This document shows positions 1 to 8,204 of a stretch of 64,000 nucleotides of DNA, one piece after another. Within the stretch, counting starts at the first letter, position 1. Every line of letters begins with the position of its first letter. Origin of the DNA: Phaeodactylibacter luteus. GTDB taxonomy: Bacteria > Bacteroidota > Bacteroidia > Chitinophagales > Saprospiraceae. Under the pieces are notes generated by a model, which was given only the letters and a program-made list of their open reading frames with translations, ran no database searches and had not been told where the DNA came from. Where the stretch lies: the NCBI RefSeq assembly GCF_007993045.1, contig NZ_VOOR01000008.1:62001-126000 (forward strand), read 5' to 3'. A program made the translations under genes and the position numbers.

Positions 1-190
1 TTTCGGGCTATAGGCTGGCATTGGCCTAGCGCTGCGTAGGGGTGGCCGCAGGCCAGACCCGAGGCCTGTAGGGCGAGGGGCCGAGCGGACAGCGAGCCCC
101 GTAGCATAGCGGCACCTGCCGGCAGGCAGGGGCAGGCCCCCCTCCTTGCGGCAGGGGCAGGCTCAAAAAATGGCAATCTGGTCTGCGCTC
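1..190 (+). repeat. EA repeat copy 1, left end cut by the window
   Basis: GC-rich dispersed repeat. The core runs from GGCTGGCATTGGCCTAGCG (from about 13) through a GCCGAGCGGACAGCGAGCCCC block to GGCAGGGGCAGG, followed by a tail with an A-run and GGCAATCTGG near 172-182. The junction GGGCTATAGGCTGG at 6-19 is uninterrupted, unlike copies 2 and 6, which carry other elements there. It shares an extra segment (about 50-80) with copy 2. No coding capacity is supported. Confidence 0.85.
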
Positions 191-312
191 AGCTCTATTG
201 GGGTGGCTCGGCAGGCGTTAATGAACCACTAAATGCAGGTTAAAGAGGGTTAAAAAGTGGCGGCAATACCATTTTGCCTGCTTCTTAAGCCCTGTAACCA
301 AACACCTGACTT

Positions 313-888
313 ATGCGGAAAATCACCTTACTATTCGGCACCCTGCTTATGCTGGCTGTTTCTGCTCAGGCGCAGCAGCGCGAACAAACCCTTTTAGGCA
401 GCCCTGAAGTGCGGTTGTCTGGCATTTGGGGCAGTTTCGACCACTCCTATGCCTATTTTTCTGATGATTTCGCCTATGCCCGCGGCGGCAGCATAGGCAT
501 TGAAATCAGCCGTTCCCTCATCGTGGCCTACGCAGGCAACGAGTTCCGCCAATACCCTGTCGTCGGCAATTCTGGCGACCGTTTCGATCTTCAGTACGAC
601 GGGCTATTACTGGGCTATACCCCCAACAGCTACCGGGCGATCCACCCCCGTTTCAACCTCTTTGGCGGCAGCGGGCGGGCGCGGCTTGGAGAGTCCGAAC
701 ACGACAACGTCTTTGTGCTGAAACCATCAGTTGGCATTGAGCTCAATACCACGCAGTGGTTCCGCGTAGGCCTTGAGGCTGGCTACCGTTTCATCGCTTA
801 CGATGATTTTGACCGTGCTGCAGGGGCAGACCTATCCTCCCCATTTGTGAACATCGCTCTCCGCCTAGGCCTGTCTTGGGGCAAATGA
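313..888 (+). CDS. Secreted small beta-barrel-like protein, unknown function
   Basis: The 191-residue product starts with a clear signal peptide (hydrophobic stretch 5-17, cleavage probably after AQA near residue 20). The rest alternates short polar and aromatic strands and ends in LRLGLSWGK, which fits a small outer-membrane beta-barrel. A C-terminal block (VGLEAGYRF, then DLSSPF) resembles the end of the protein at 42451-43059 (LGLTGGYRI, DFSSP), so the two are probably paralogues. No enzymatic motif is visible. It stands alone after an EA repeat. The barrel assignment is an inference from composition and strand pattern. Confidence 0.8.
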   Translation: MRKITLLFGTLLMLAVSAQAQQREQTLLGSPEVRLSGIWGSFDHSYAYFSDDFAYARGGSIGIEISRSLIVAYAGNEFRQYPVVGNSGDRFDLQYDGLLLGYTPNSYRAIHPRFNLFGGSGRARLGESEHDNVFVLKPSVGIELNTTQWFRVGLEAGYRFIAYDDFDRAAGADLSSPFVNIALRLGLSWGK

Positions 889-975
889 TACCAACCTTTT
901 CCCGCCTGTGGGGTTAGGTGACAGTAACGGCAGTTGCTTAGCCAACACCGTTGCTTAACGGATAGCTCCATCTCT

Positions 976-1758
976 ATGACACAGGTCTTGCTTTTACACG
1001 GAAACGGCGGCGGCCGGACGCGCTTCTTGCCTTTGCTGGAATTGTACCAGCAAAGGCAAGCGCCATTTACGCTTCATTTGCCAGCGTTGCCCGGCTTTGA
1101 TGGCAGGCCTTGGCCATCTGGAGCGGCCGATGCCTGGGAGCCTATGCTAAAAGCCCTTCAGGCTGTAGTAGCTCAGCAGCCTGGTGCAGATTGGGTGCTT
1201 TACGGGCATGGCGTAGGCGGCAGCCTCCTGCTCGAATGGGCTAGCCGGGGCTGGGCGCTCCCCGGGCAATTGCAATGGGAGCCCAAGAAGGTTGTGCTCC
1301 ATGGCATCATCGGTGCATCCCTTGAGCACCGTCTTTTCCCGAAGATGATGAAGCCGCGGCTGGCCCGCACCATCATGCAGCACCTGATCGCCTGGCCCCT
1401 GCTCAGGCCAGTTTGGGAACGTCGGCTGTTCCAGTCCCCCAGCCAAATCCCAGAGGAGGTGCGCAGGCAGTTCTTTAGGGATTATGCACAATGTGCAGCC
1501 TTCCCAATCTTTTTCGACCTCATTACCCCATCTTGGTACCGGCAGGTGCAGCAGTCTTTGTCCAAGGCTCATTTTCATTTCATCTGGGGCAGCCATGAGC
1601 GGGTGGTAGCGGCGCGCTACCTAAAGTACTGGCAGGAGGACTTCCCCAATGCGCGCTTTGAGGTGGTAGCGGGCTGGGACCACTTCCCTATGCTGGATGA
1701 GCCCCAAGCGTTTTACGATTACCTTTCAGAATGGATAACCGGCCCGAGCTATGACTAA
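976..1758 (+). CDS. Alpha/beta hydrolase fold protein lacking the nucleophile serine
   Basis: The 260-residue product has the alpha/beta hydrolase layout: an LLHGNGG oxyanion-hole motif near residue 6, a strand-elbow motif YGHGVGG at 76-82, and a C-terminal GWDHFP with the usual catalytic His near residue 236. The elbow normally reads GxSxG; here the central residue is Gly79, so the nucleophile is absent. The usual acid position (GSHERVV) also lacks a clear Asp. It may be a non-catalytic binding protein or use different chemistry. The open frame extends upstream to 934, but the ATG at 976 starts exactly at the fold. Its end overlaps the next gene by 8 bases, so the two are probably cotranscribed and translationally coupled. 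Confidence 0.88.
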   Translation: MTQVLLLHGNGGGRTRFLPLLELYQQRQAPFTLHLPALPGFDGRPWPSGAADAWEPMLKALQAVVAQQPGADWVLYGHGVGGSLLLEWASRGWALPGQLQWEPKKVVLHGIIGASLEHRLFPKMMKPRLARTIMQHLIAWPLLRPVWERRLFQSPSQIPEEVRRQFFRDYAQCAAFPIFFDLITPSWYRQVQQSLSKAHFHFIWGSHERVVAARYLKYWQEDFPNARFEVVAGWDHFPMLDEPQAFYDYLSEWITGPSYD

Positions 1759-3808
1759 ACTGGAACAGCTAGAATGGATGAGGCAGCACGGTTGTAAGGT
1801 GCCCGCTTTCGAAGGGTTAGTTTATGAGGACTGGAAGGCCAGAGGATTAGCAGTGCACAGCCTTAGCTATCCGCTGGCCGTGCGGTCTTCCTTTGGGGAG
1901 GAGGATGGGGAGGACAGTAGTTGGGCAGGGCAGTTTGCCACCATGCTCGGAGTGGGCCAGGAAGGGTTGAAGGAGGCTGTGGGCACGGTCTTCAGCAGTT
2001 ACCCTGATCCGGAGGGGCAAGTGCTCATCCTTCAGGAAATGGTCAGTGCAGATTACAGTGGGGTGCTTTTTGCCTTCCGGGAGGGCGCTTGGAAAGCAGA
2101 GCTTACGGATGGGCTTGCAGAGGAGCTGGTGAGCGGCAAAAAAGAAGGCACGTCTTTTTTGTTGCCCCGGTTTAGCCAGACAGATGCGGCAATTGCGAAA
2201 GTCTATGATTTTTGGGGAGGGCCAGGTGTTGGGGGCAGACGGCTCCGCCGCGCTTTGGCTGAGCTGTCTGCCAAGGCAGGGCAGCTGTTGGCTGCATCCG
2301 CCGCCGCACATGGGCTGGACATAGAGTTTGCAGTGGCTGGGCATCAGGTGTGGCTGTTGCAGGCCCGGCCGATTACCACTCCACAGGAAGCAGAAGTGGT
2401 ATTGACTTCCGCAAACCACAAAGAGATTTTGCCGCCTCGCCCTTCACGGCTTATGACAAGCCTGATAACGGGCGCTGGGTACGAGCTGTTTCAGTACTAC
2501 CGTAGGCTAGACCCCACGTTGCCCGACCGGCCATTTTTGGCCGAGGCAGCAGGTATGCCCTGGATCAACCTTTCCGCCCTTTTGGATACGATGGTACATT
2601 GGGGGCTCCCTACACAGTTGGTCTGCCGTTCGGTTGGAGCTGAAGATTTCTACAAAGTCGGGCTGAGGCCATGGCAAGGGCTTCGGAAAATCGGCGTTTT
2701 TTTCAGGGTGTTGGCGCATCAGATGAGGGCGGCCCGAGCCACCCGGCTGTGGCAGGAGAAAGCCCGTGAGCGCCTGTTATCAGCTCAGGCCGACCGTAAA
2801 CAGCTTTGGCAGGCTGATCCTGCTGCAGCGTTTGCTCAGTGGGCAGAATCGTTTAGGCAATTGTATGTGGCCTTGGTCACGCATATGCAAAATTTGACTG
2901 GCGCGATGTCTGGCCCAGTAGCTTTACTGGAAAAACTCGGTTTGCTCGGCATAGCAGCGCAGTCGCTGTCGAGGCAGAGCATCAGCACCGATTATATGAG
3001 CGCATTCAGGAGCTGGCAGGCAGGCGAGCTGAGCCAGGAAGCATTCTTGGAGCGTTTTGGGCATCGTGGGTTTTACGAGTCAGACATAGGGCAGCCTCGT
3101 TTTTATGAGTATGAGGAAGCCGACTGGGCGCGGCTCCGCCCAGAAAAAGCCCTCCCCCCGCTTCAGCGCCTGCCTATGCGGCGCAGGTGGTTTGCATGCC
3201 TGGCACAGCCCCTTATGCGGTTGGTGCATGCCCGTGAAGAGGTGAGGCACGAAACCATGAAGCTGTTCTGGGCCATGCGGGAGGAATTACAGCAGCACCT
3301 GGATTTTTCTCCATGGGGCTATCGGGTAGAGGCCTTGCACAGCCGGATAAGAGATGGCGAAGGTGCGCTCATTGAAGAGGAGATAGCAGGATGGGATATG
3401 GATACGTTTTTGTACAACCAGTTTGGGAGGCGCCTGCCGTTGGCAGTGCTGGGCAATGTGAGCCAGGGCGGTGGCCGAGCTGAGCACGGGATTGGGATTT
3501 GCCCAGGAAAAGTGGAGGGGGTGGTATGGCGGGTCAGGACGGCGGGAGACCCAGGGGCAGCCCGGCCGCAAGGGGAAAAGGTCATATTGGTAGCCGATGC
3601 GCTCGACCCCGGTTGGGTGCCCTACTTCGGGCAAGTAGACGGTGTGGTGTCGTACGTGGGCGGGCTGCTTTCACATGCTTCCATTATGCTGCGCGAAGCT
3701 GGTGTGCCAGCAATCACCCAATTGCCAGCGCACATCAAGCTGGAGCAGGGCGATCACATTGTGATGGATGGCCGGACTGGCACGGTATCCTACCTTGCAG
3801 TAAGCTGA
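1751..3808 (+). CDS. PEP synthase/PPDK-like phosphotransferase without the TIM-barrel domain
   Basis: The 685-residue protein combines an ATP-grasp nucleotide-binding domain (about 30-210) with a C-terminal phosphohistidine swivel domain (about 590-680). The first carries the VRSSFGEEDGEDSSWAGQ signature near 44 and closes with RPITTP near 205. The second has GGLLSHASIMLREAGVPAI, with the phospho-accepting His at 642. The PEP/pyruvate-binding barrel of PpsA and PPDK is missing, so the layout is closer to rifampin-phosphotransferase-type enzymes. The N-terminal ATP-grasp lobe is also shorter than in PpsA. The middle 380 residues have no motif I recognise. It overlaps the upstream hydrolase-fold gene. 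The substrate is unknown. Confidence 0.88.
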   Translation: MTKLEQLEWMRQHGCKVPAFEGLVYEDWKARGLAVHSLSYPLAVRSSFGEEDGEDSSWAGQFATMLGVGQEGLKEAVGTVFSSYPDPEGQVLILQEMVSADYSGVLFAFREGAWKAELTDGLAEELVSGKKEGTSFLLPRFSQTDAAIAKVYDFWGGPGVGGRRLRRALAELSAKAGQLLAASAAAHGLDIEFAVAGHQVWLLQARPITTPQEAEVVLTSANHKEILPPRPSRLMTSLITGAGYELFQYYRRLDPTLPDRPFLAEAAGMPWINLSALLDTMVHWGLPTQLVCRSVGAEDFYKVGLRPWQGLRKIGVFFRVLAHQMRAARATRLWQEKARERLLSAQADRKQLWQADPAAAFAQWAESFRQLYVALVTHMQNLTGAMSGPVALLEKLGLLGIAAQSLSRQSISTDYMSAFRSWQAGELSQEAFLERFGHRGFYESDIGQPRFYEYEEADWARLRPEKALPPLQRLPMRRRWFACLAQPLMRLVHAREEVRHETMKLFWAMREELQQHLDFSPWGYRVEALHSRIRDGEGALIEEEIAGWDMDTFLYNQFGRRLPLAVLGNVSQGGGRAEHGIGICPGKVEGVVWRVRTAGDPGAARPQGEKVILVADALDPGWVPYFGQVDGVVSYVGGLLSHASIMLREAGVPAITQLPAHIKLEQGDHIVMDGRTGTVSYLAVS

Positions 3809-3962
3809 CGGGCGCAAACCAGATTGTCGTTTTTTTGGGCCTGCCCCTGCCTGCCTGCAGGTGCCGCTATGCTCCGGGGCTCGCTGTCCGCTCGGCCCCT
3901 CGCCCTACAGGCGTCGGGTCTGGCCTGCGGCCACCCCTGCGCAGCGCTAGGCCAATGCCAGC

Positions 3963-4132
3963 CTAGTGGTCTGTCAAGTGTTAATTTATGGGTTGAGTGG
4001 GAGCGGATTTTGAGGCTAAATCAAGGCGGATGTTCCTGCGCATAGCAGCGCTATGTAAGGGGTTGTCCAACGAAGAGTAGCCTCAAAATTCGCCGCAGGC
4101 AACCCCTAGTTTTGGCCTTGACAGACCACTAG
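3963..4132 (-). mobile_element. B module copy 1 (CTAG-bounded, inverted ends)
   Basis: About 170 bases from CTAG to CTAG, with perfect 13-bp terminal inverted repeats (GTGGTCTGTCAAG / CTTGACAGACCAC). Inside are the arms TTTTGAGGCTA/TAGCCTCAAAA and a perfect apical hairpin CATAGC-AGC-GCTATG. The conserved blocks shared with C modules (CTACTCTTCGTT and CGCCTTGATTAGCC in forward orientation) are present; the second is slightly altered here. The module shares its CTAG at 4129-4132 with C1. No ORF is supported. It resembles a MITE. Confidence 0.75.
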
Positions 4133-4297
4133 TGCCTCAAGCCATAAATCCTTGCCACCCCAAGTTTCGTTATTTTCCGTCTACTCTTCGTTAAAGAACC
4201 GCTCCTTTAGCTCGGGCTAAAGTCGCGAACCTTCGCCTTGATTAGCCGGAAAATAACTTCAACTTAAGTATCAGAGATTTATGGCTTAAGGCACTAG
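4129..4297 (+). mobile_element. C module copy 1 (CTAG-bounded, inverted ends)
   Basis: 169 bases from CTAG to CTAG. The termini GTGCCTCAAGCCATAAATC and GATTTATGGCTTAAGGCAC form a nearly perfect 19-bp inverted repeat. A second stem is TTATTTTCCG/CGGAAAATAA. The apical hairpin is CTTTAGC-TCGG-GCTAAAG. The blocks CTACTCTTCGTT and CGCCTTGATTAGCC lie either side of the apical hairpin, as in B. It abuts B1 on the left and the E end of EA copy 2 on the right. Confidence 0.75.
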
Positions 4298-4353
4298 AGC
4301 CCCAAAAGCATAAACACCTGCGATATTTTGGTTCACACCCAAGTTGACTGCGC

Positions 4354-4881
4354 TTATTGGAAAGCCCGGAACGTCATGTCCAATTGGGTCTCGTAATTGA
4401 AGGGGGGGCTGTAAGCAAAGAACACGACAACTTCTAGGCGGTAGCTTTCCCGCGTCAATACCCGCTTCACATTGCGCAGGCCTGGCAATAATTCTATCCG
4501 GTCGTCTTCCGGGTACCGCTGTAGCTGGTCGATATAAAAGACCTCATCGGCAGGGATGCAAGGATCTGTGCCATCGGGGCAAATCCTTACAGAAACGCCT
4601 TCCAGAAACGCGTAGTCGAAGCCGTCCAACGAGCGGAGGGTAGCGGCAGATGCGCTGATTTCAGAAATAACGGCCGTATCCAGGTTGTTCTGATTGACAA
4701 AAAAGTTGATGTTGGTCGCGACGCCCCGGGTCGCATAGGAGCCGGGGAGGAAGGGGTTTTCCCCAGCATTGATGGTAAACCGGAAGTTGGGATAGGGGAG
4801 CTCAAACAAGGGCGTGCGGCGGTCTTTGCGGCAAGCAGCTAACAAGAGGATGGACAAAAGAGCGTACCATAAAAATTTCAT
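4354..4881 (-). CDS. Lipoprotein of unknown function
   Basis: The 175-residue product starts with a lipoprotein signal: hydrophobic segment 4-14 and lipobox LLAAC with Cys at about residue 17, followed by RKDRR. The mature part contains a run of beta-type segments and three cysteines. A CPDGTDPC segment near residue 104 could form a disulfide. No family is recognised. It is a single minus-strand gene with an EA/B/C repeat cluster just downstream and the divergent GCS2-CBS gene upstream. Expected location is the periplasmic face of a membrane. Confidence 0.8.
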   Translation of the reverse strand: MKFLWYALLSILLLAACRKDRRTPLFELPYPNFRFTINAGENPFLPGSYATRGVATNINFFVNQNNLDTAVISEISASAATLRSLDGFDYAFLEGVSVRICPDGTDPCIPADEVFYIDQLQRYPEDDRIELLPGLRNVKRVLTRESYRLEVVVFFAYSPPFNYETQLDMTFRAFQ

Positions 4882-5093
4882 ATCAAAAGAGCTACGAAGG
4901 TGAATGTAGGGTTGAGCAAAAGAAAAAATGGAATTATAACGGGCCTGTCAAATTATCAGCTATATTTAGGAATGAGGATGGGCTGCCGCCCGTTGCCACT
5001 GTAAATCTACAGTAAATTGACAGCTAAATTCCATTTGGGGCAAATCAGGTGCTATCTATGCCCTTTGTTGCCCCGTTCAATGTAAATAACGCT

Positions 5094-7025
5094 ATGGGTG
5101 AACAAAAGGTATCTCTCGTTCAGGATGAAAAAATGATGCAGCAGTTTGTGAAGAAACTGCTGAAGGATGTACAGGCATTGGAGTATATGCTCGAGCACGA
5201 ATGGTTTGAGGACGACATCGTCCGTATTGGTGCGGAGCAGGAAATGTGCTTAGTGCACCGCAAAACCTATAAGCCGGCTACAATTGCTATGGAAGCCTTG
5301 GAGCACATGAAGGACTATGAGTGGGTAGAGACCGAGCTGGCCCGTTTCAACCTTGAGACGAATTTGGACCCCCGGACATTCACAGGGAAGTGCCTCAGTG
5401 AGCTGGAGGCCGAAAATGCTGGCAAGCTGGAAAAAATAAGAGAACGCTTAGAGGTACTCAAAGCTAAGCCTATCCTGACGGGCATATTGCCTACGCTGCG
5501 CAAGTACGATCTCGAAATGCACAACCTGACGCCGAAGAAGCGTTACTATGCCCTCATGGAGGCCATCAATCAGCAGCTGATCGGGGCTGCCTACGAGCTG
5601 CGTTTGTCCGGTATAGATGAGCTGCTGATCCGGCACCGTTCTCCCCTGCTCGAGGCTTGCAACACCAGTTTTCAGGTCCACTTGCAGGTGAGCCCCGCCA
5701 ATTTTGTCCCGTTTTACAACATCGCTCAGGTCTTGTCTGCCCCGGTCATTGCTATGTCTGCCAATTCCCCCATCGTTTTTGGGAAGCGCCTTTGGCACGA
5801 AAGCCGTATTGCGCTCTTTCAGCAGGCGCTCGATGTGCGCACTACACATGAGCATATGCGGGAGCGCAGCCCGCGCGTCAACTTTGGCACAGGGTGGCTC
5901 GACAAGTCCATCATGGAGATTTACAAAGAGGACATAGCCCGGTTCCGGGTGTTGCTCAGCGCTGATGTGGACGAGGATTCCCTGAAGTTGTTGTCAAAAG
6001 GGGAGGTGCCAAAACTCCGTGCACTGCAAGTGCACAATTCTACCGTTTACCGATGGAACCGCCCCTGCTACGGCGTGAGCCCTAATGGCAAACCGCACCT
6101 ACGCATCGAGAACCGCGTTATCCCCGCCGGCCCTACGGTGGCCGATGAGGTAGCGAATGCAGCTTTCTGGCTGGGGGCGATGGAAGGGATGCACTCGGCT
6201 TACCCCGATATCCGTGAGCACATTTCTTGGGAAGATGTGCGCGACAACTTCTTGAAGTCGGCCAAGTTTGGCATCGATACCAAGTTTACTTGGTTTAACG
6301 ATAAGAAAGTGACTGCCACAGATTTGGTTCAGCAGGAGCTGCTGCCCATTGCTCGGGAGGGCCTAAAAAGCAGAGGGGTAGACACTGGCGATATCGACCA
6401 CTACCTGGGCATTATCGAAGAGCGGGCCAAAAGCCATATGAGCGGCTCCCGTTGGCAGCTGAGAGCCTACACCAAGTTATCTAAAGAGGTGTCAAGGGAC
6501 GAGGCTTTGACCGTCATGACGGCAGCGATCATCAAAAACCAGGCTGAGAACAAGCCTGTACATACCTGGGAAATGCCGGAGGCGGTCAGCTTGCCCGATT
6601 ATAAGCCCGCCCGTCTGCTGGTCGATGAATTTATGGAGACGGATTTGTTCACAGTACAGAAAGATGACCTCATTGAGCTGGTCGCAGAGCTGATGGACTG
6701 GCGCAAGATACGCTACATGCCTGTCGAAAATTCCAAAGGTGATTTGGTGGGCTTGATTACCTCCCGCCTGCTGTTGCGCTATTATACGCATCAGCACAAG
6801 CTCAATGGCAAGGCTGCAGCCTGTGTTAAGGACATCATGATCGCCAACCCGAAAACGATTGGGCCCAATGCCACCATCATACAGGCCATGCGGACCATGC
6901 GCGAAAATAAGATTGGCTGCCTGCCCGTTGTGCAGGGGCAGGAGCTCATAGGGATCATCACCGAAATGGACTTCCTGCGCATTACAGGCCGCCTTATGGA
7001 GCGCCTAGAGCAGGAAGAGGATTAG
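5094..7025 (+). CDS. Glutamate-cysteine-ligase-family (GCS2) protein with C-terminal CBS pair
   Basis: A protein of about 643 residues. Residues 35-440 match the GCS2 carboxylate-amine ligase fold: IGAEQEMCLVHRKT near 44 (acidic metal-binding residues), FNLETNLDPRTFTG near 82, and HLRIENRVIPAGPTVADE near 325. Residues about 505-640 form two CBS repeats (FMETDLFTVQKDD... and VKDIMIANPKTIGPNATI...), which in other proteins bind adenine nucleotides and regulate the enzyme. The likely reaction is ATP-dependent ligation of an amino acid to a carboxylate; the substrate cannot be read. The frame is open from 5049, but the ATG at 5094 (MGEQKVS) is favoured. A perfect stem-loop follows the stop. Confidence 0.9.
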   Translation: MGEQKVSLVQDEKMMQQFVKKLLKDVQALEYMLEHEWFEDDIVRIGAEQEMCLVHRKTYKPATIAMEALEHMKDYEWVETELARFNLETNLDPRTFTGKCLSELEAENAGKLEKIRERLEVLKAKPILTGILPTLRKYDLEMHNLTPKKRYYALMEAINQQLIGAAYELRLSGIDELLIRHRSPLLEACNTSFQVHLQVSPANFVPFYNIAQVLSAPVIAMSANSPIVFGKRLWHESRIALFQQALDVRTTHEHMRERSPRVNFGTGWLDKSIMEIYKEDIARFRVLLSADVDEDSLKLLSKGEVPKLRALQVHNSTVYRWNRPCYGVSPNGKPHLRIENRVIPAGPTVADEVANAAFWLGAMEGMHSAYPDIREHISWEDVRDNFLKSAKFGIDTKFTWFNDKKVTATDLVQQELLPIAREGLKSRGVDTGDIDHYLGIIEERAKSHMSGSRWQLRAYTKLSKEVSRDEALTVMTAAIIKNQAENKPVHTWEMPEAVSLPDYKPARLLVDEFMETDLFTVQKDDLIELVAELMDWRKIRYMPVENSKGDLVGLITSRLLLRYYTHQHKLNGKAAACVKDIMIANPKTIGPNATIIQAMRTMRENKIGCLPVVQGQELIGIITEMDFLRITGRLMERLEQEED

Positions 7026-7033
7026 AGGAAAAT

Positions 7034-7061
7034 AGGGCTGACGATAGCCCTCGTCAGCCCT
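7034..7061 (+). terminator. Stem-loop after the GCS2-CBS gene
   Basis: Perfect 11-bp inverted repeat AGGGCTGACGA / TCGTCAGCCCT with a 6-base loop, 9 bases after the stop codon. There is no T-run, so it may be a 3' stabilising stem-loop or a weak terminator. Confidence 0.55.
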
Positions 7062-7111
7062 GGAACACATATATTGGGTAATACAAACGAAGTGAGCATA
7101 GCCTAATAATG

Positions 7112-7290
7112 CCGCAGGTATTTAGGCTTCATCAGCCATAGGGTGGCAGCGGCCTAGCGCTGCGAAGGGGTGGGAAGCCCGGCAGGGCCGAGCGGAGAGC
7201 GAGCCCCGTAGCATAGCGGCACCTGCCCAACGGCAGGGGCAGGCCCCATCCCGCAAAGTGGGCTGGGCAGAAAAAAATGGCAATCTGTTT
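7112..7290 (+). repeat. EA repeat copy 3 (worn)
   Basis: E-like start ATGCCGCAGG (about 7110), then the A core from GGCCTAGCGCTGCG (7151) through AGCGAGCCCC and GGCAGGGGCAGGCCCC (7231-7246), and the tail AAAAAAATGGCAATCTG. The E-A junction is uninterrupted but diverged. The flanks show no clear direct repeat. Confidence 0.75.
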
Positions 7291-7529
7291 GGAGAAGGCC
7301 TGCAATTACGGCATTTATGTTATTGCCCGTAGCCATTTCCCTGGCCCACAGGGCCAACTGGCAGTACAGCTGTTGGGGGGTGAGGTGGCCGGGAAGGGTT
7401 CCTGGTTTTTTATGTGGCCGATGGGGCGGACAAGCCCTAAGTTTGGCACTATGTTTTTCAAAAAGGGCAGATGGCAGCCTGAGCAGTAGCACGGGCGAGA
7501 TAATTGCCTTTACCCTGAAATCCATACCT
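7291..7529. other. Intergenic stretch, no gene supported
   Basis: Between EA copy 3 and the next start. Short frames are open on both strands, but none has a ribosome site, signal or recognisable family. One minus-strand frame (about 7280-7400) has a helix-like composition and could be a gene remnant; I cannot support it. Confidence 0.5.
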
Positions 7530-8189
7530 ATGAAAAAAAGAAGCTACCACTGGATCAACCATGTCTTCAATTTCCTGGCGGTCATATTGGGCGTTTACCT
7601 GGCTTTTTATGTCAATGAAAAAGCACAAGCCAGACAGGAGGGGCGGGAGCGGCAGCTGCTCATAGCCTCATTGGCAAACGACCTGAAAGACGATATGGAG
7701 GTCTACGAAAAGTATCAGATCCCAATGAACGAGGAGCAACAGCAGCGCATAGCGTCATTGGCAGAGCTGCTGTCCTCAGGTGATACCACAGGGCTGGAAG
7801 CGCTATCGTCTGCCATGCTGCAATTGGAAAATTACGTACCGACCACCTCTACTTACAGCTCGATGAAGGCATCTGGGAAGCTCCGCTTGATGGAAGACTT
7901 GGCGCTGGCGAAAGAGCTGTCCGGCTATTACGAAGCTACTGTAGTGGAATGCCGGGCAAAAACGGAGTTTCAGACGGCATTCTTCACCGGGGAGCTGCTC
8001 AGCTGGCTGATGGCCCATACGGACCTTTTGGCCTTTGGCATGCCGGAGGGGCAGAAGAAGGTCGTGCTGCGCAACAAGCTCATCGTTTACGAGTCCATTA
8101 TCGCCCAAAAAGTAGAAGCTTACCGCATGGTCGTAGACCGCTCGAAGCAGCTCCTCGACGACCTGGAAGCCCGTTTGTCTTCCCCTTAG
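7530..8189 (+). CDS. Single-pass membrane protein, DUF6090-like
   Basis: The 219-residue product has one N-terminal membrane segment (about 11-28, FNFLAVILGVYLAFYVNE) followed by a charged helical region (30-215). The layout, with a membrane anchor ending in an Asn-containing LAFYVNE motif and then a long helical periplasmic or cytoplasmic part, resembles the DUF6090 family of Bacteroidota; this is a resemblance only. The frame is open upstream to 7317, but that extension has no protein-like character, and the ATG at 7530 directly precedes a KKRSYHW positive patch. Function unknown. Confidence 0.82.
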   Translation: MKKRSYHWINHVFNFLAVILGVYLAFYVNEKAQARQEGRERQLLIASLANDLKDDMEVYEKYQIPMNEEQQQRIASLAELLSSGDTTGLEALSSAMLQLENYVPTTSTYSSMKASGKLRLMEDLALAKELSGYYEATVVECRAKTEFQTAFFTGELLSWLMAHTDLLAFGMPEGQKKVVLRNKLIVYESIIAQKVEAYRMVVDRSKQLLDDLEARLSSP

Positions 8190-8204
8190 GAAGGGCCCTC
8201 ATCG

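Larger units (their letters stand above)
3810..4340 (-). mobile_element. EA repeat copy 2, interrupted by B1 and C1
   Basis: A minus-strand EA element begins two bases after the stop codon of the PEP-synthase-like gene. Its ends are imperfect inverted repeats: GGGCGCAAACC at 3810-3820, and GGTTCACACCC at 4330-4340 (reverse complement GGGTGTGAACC). The flanks AAGCTGAC (3802-3809) and AAGTTGAC (4341-4348) match at 7 of 8 positions, a likely worn target-site duplication that includes the stop codon. The EA sequence is split at a CTAG by B1 and C1. Read on the minus strand the order is E end, C, B, A part. Confidence 0.75.

Noticed and set aside
3824-4045. Small ORF in EA copy 2 and B1
   Set aside because: The same peptide style (RYAPGLAVRSA) recurs in every EA copy with different flanks and frames; it follows the repeat, not a gene.
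7277-7489. 70-codon ORF after EA copy 3
   Set aside because: Begins in the repeat tail and has no recognisable domain or ribosome site.
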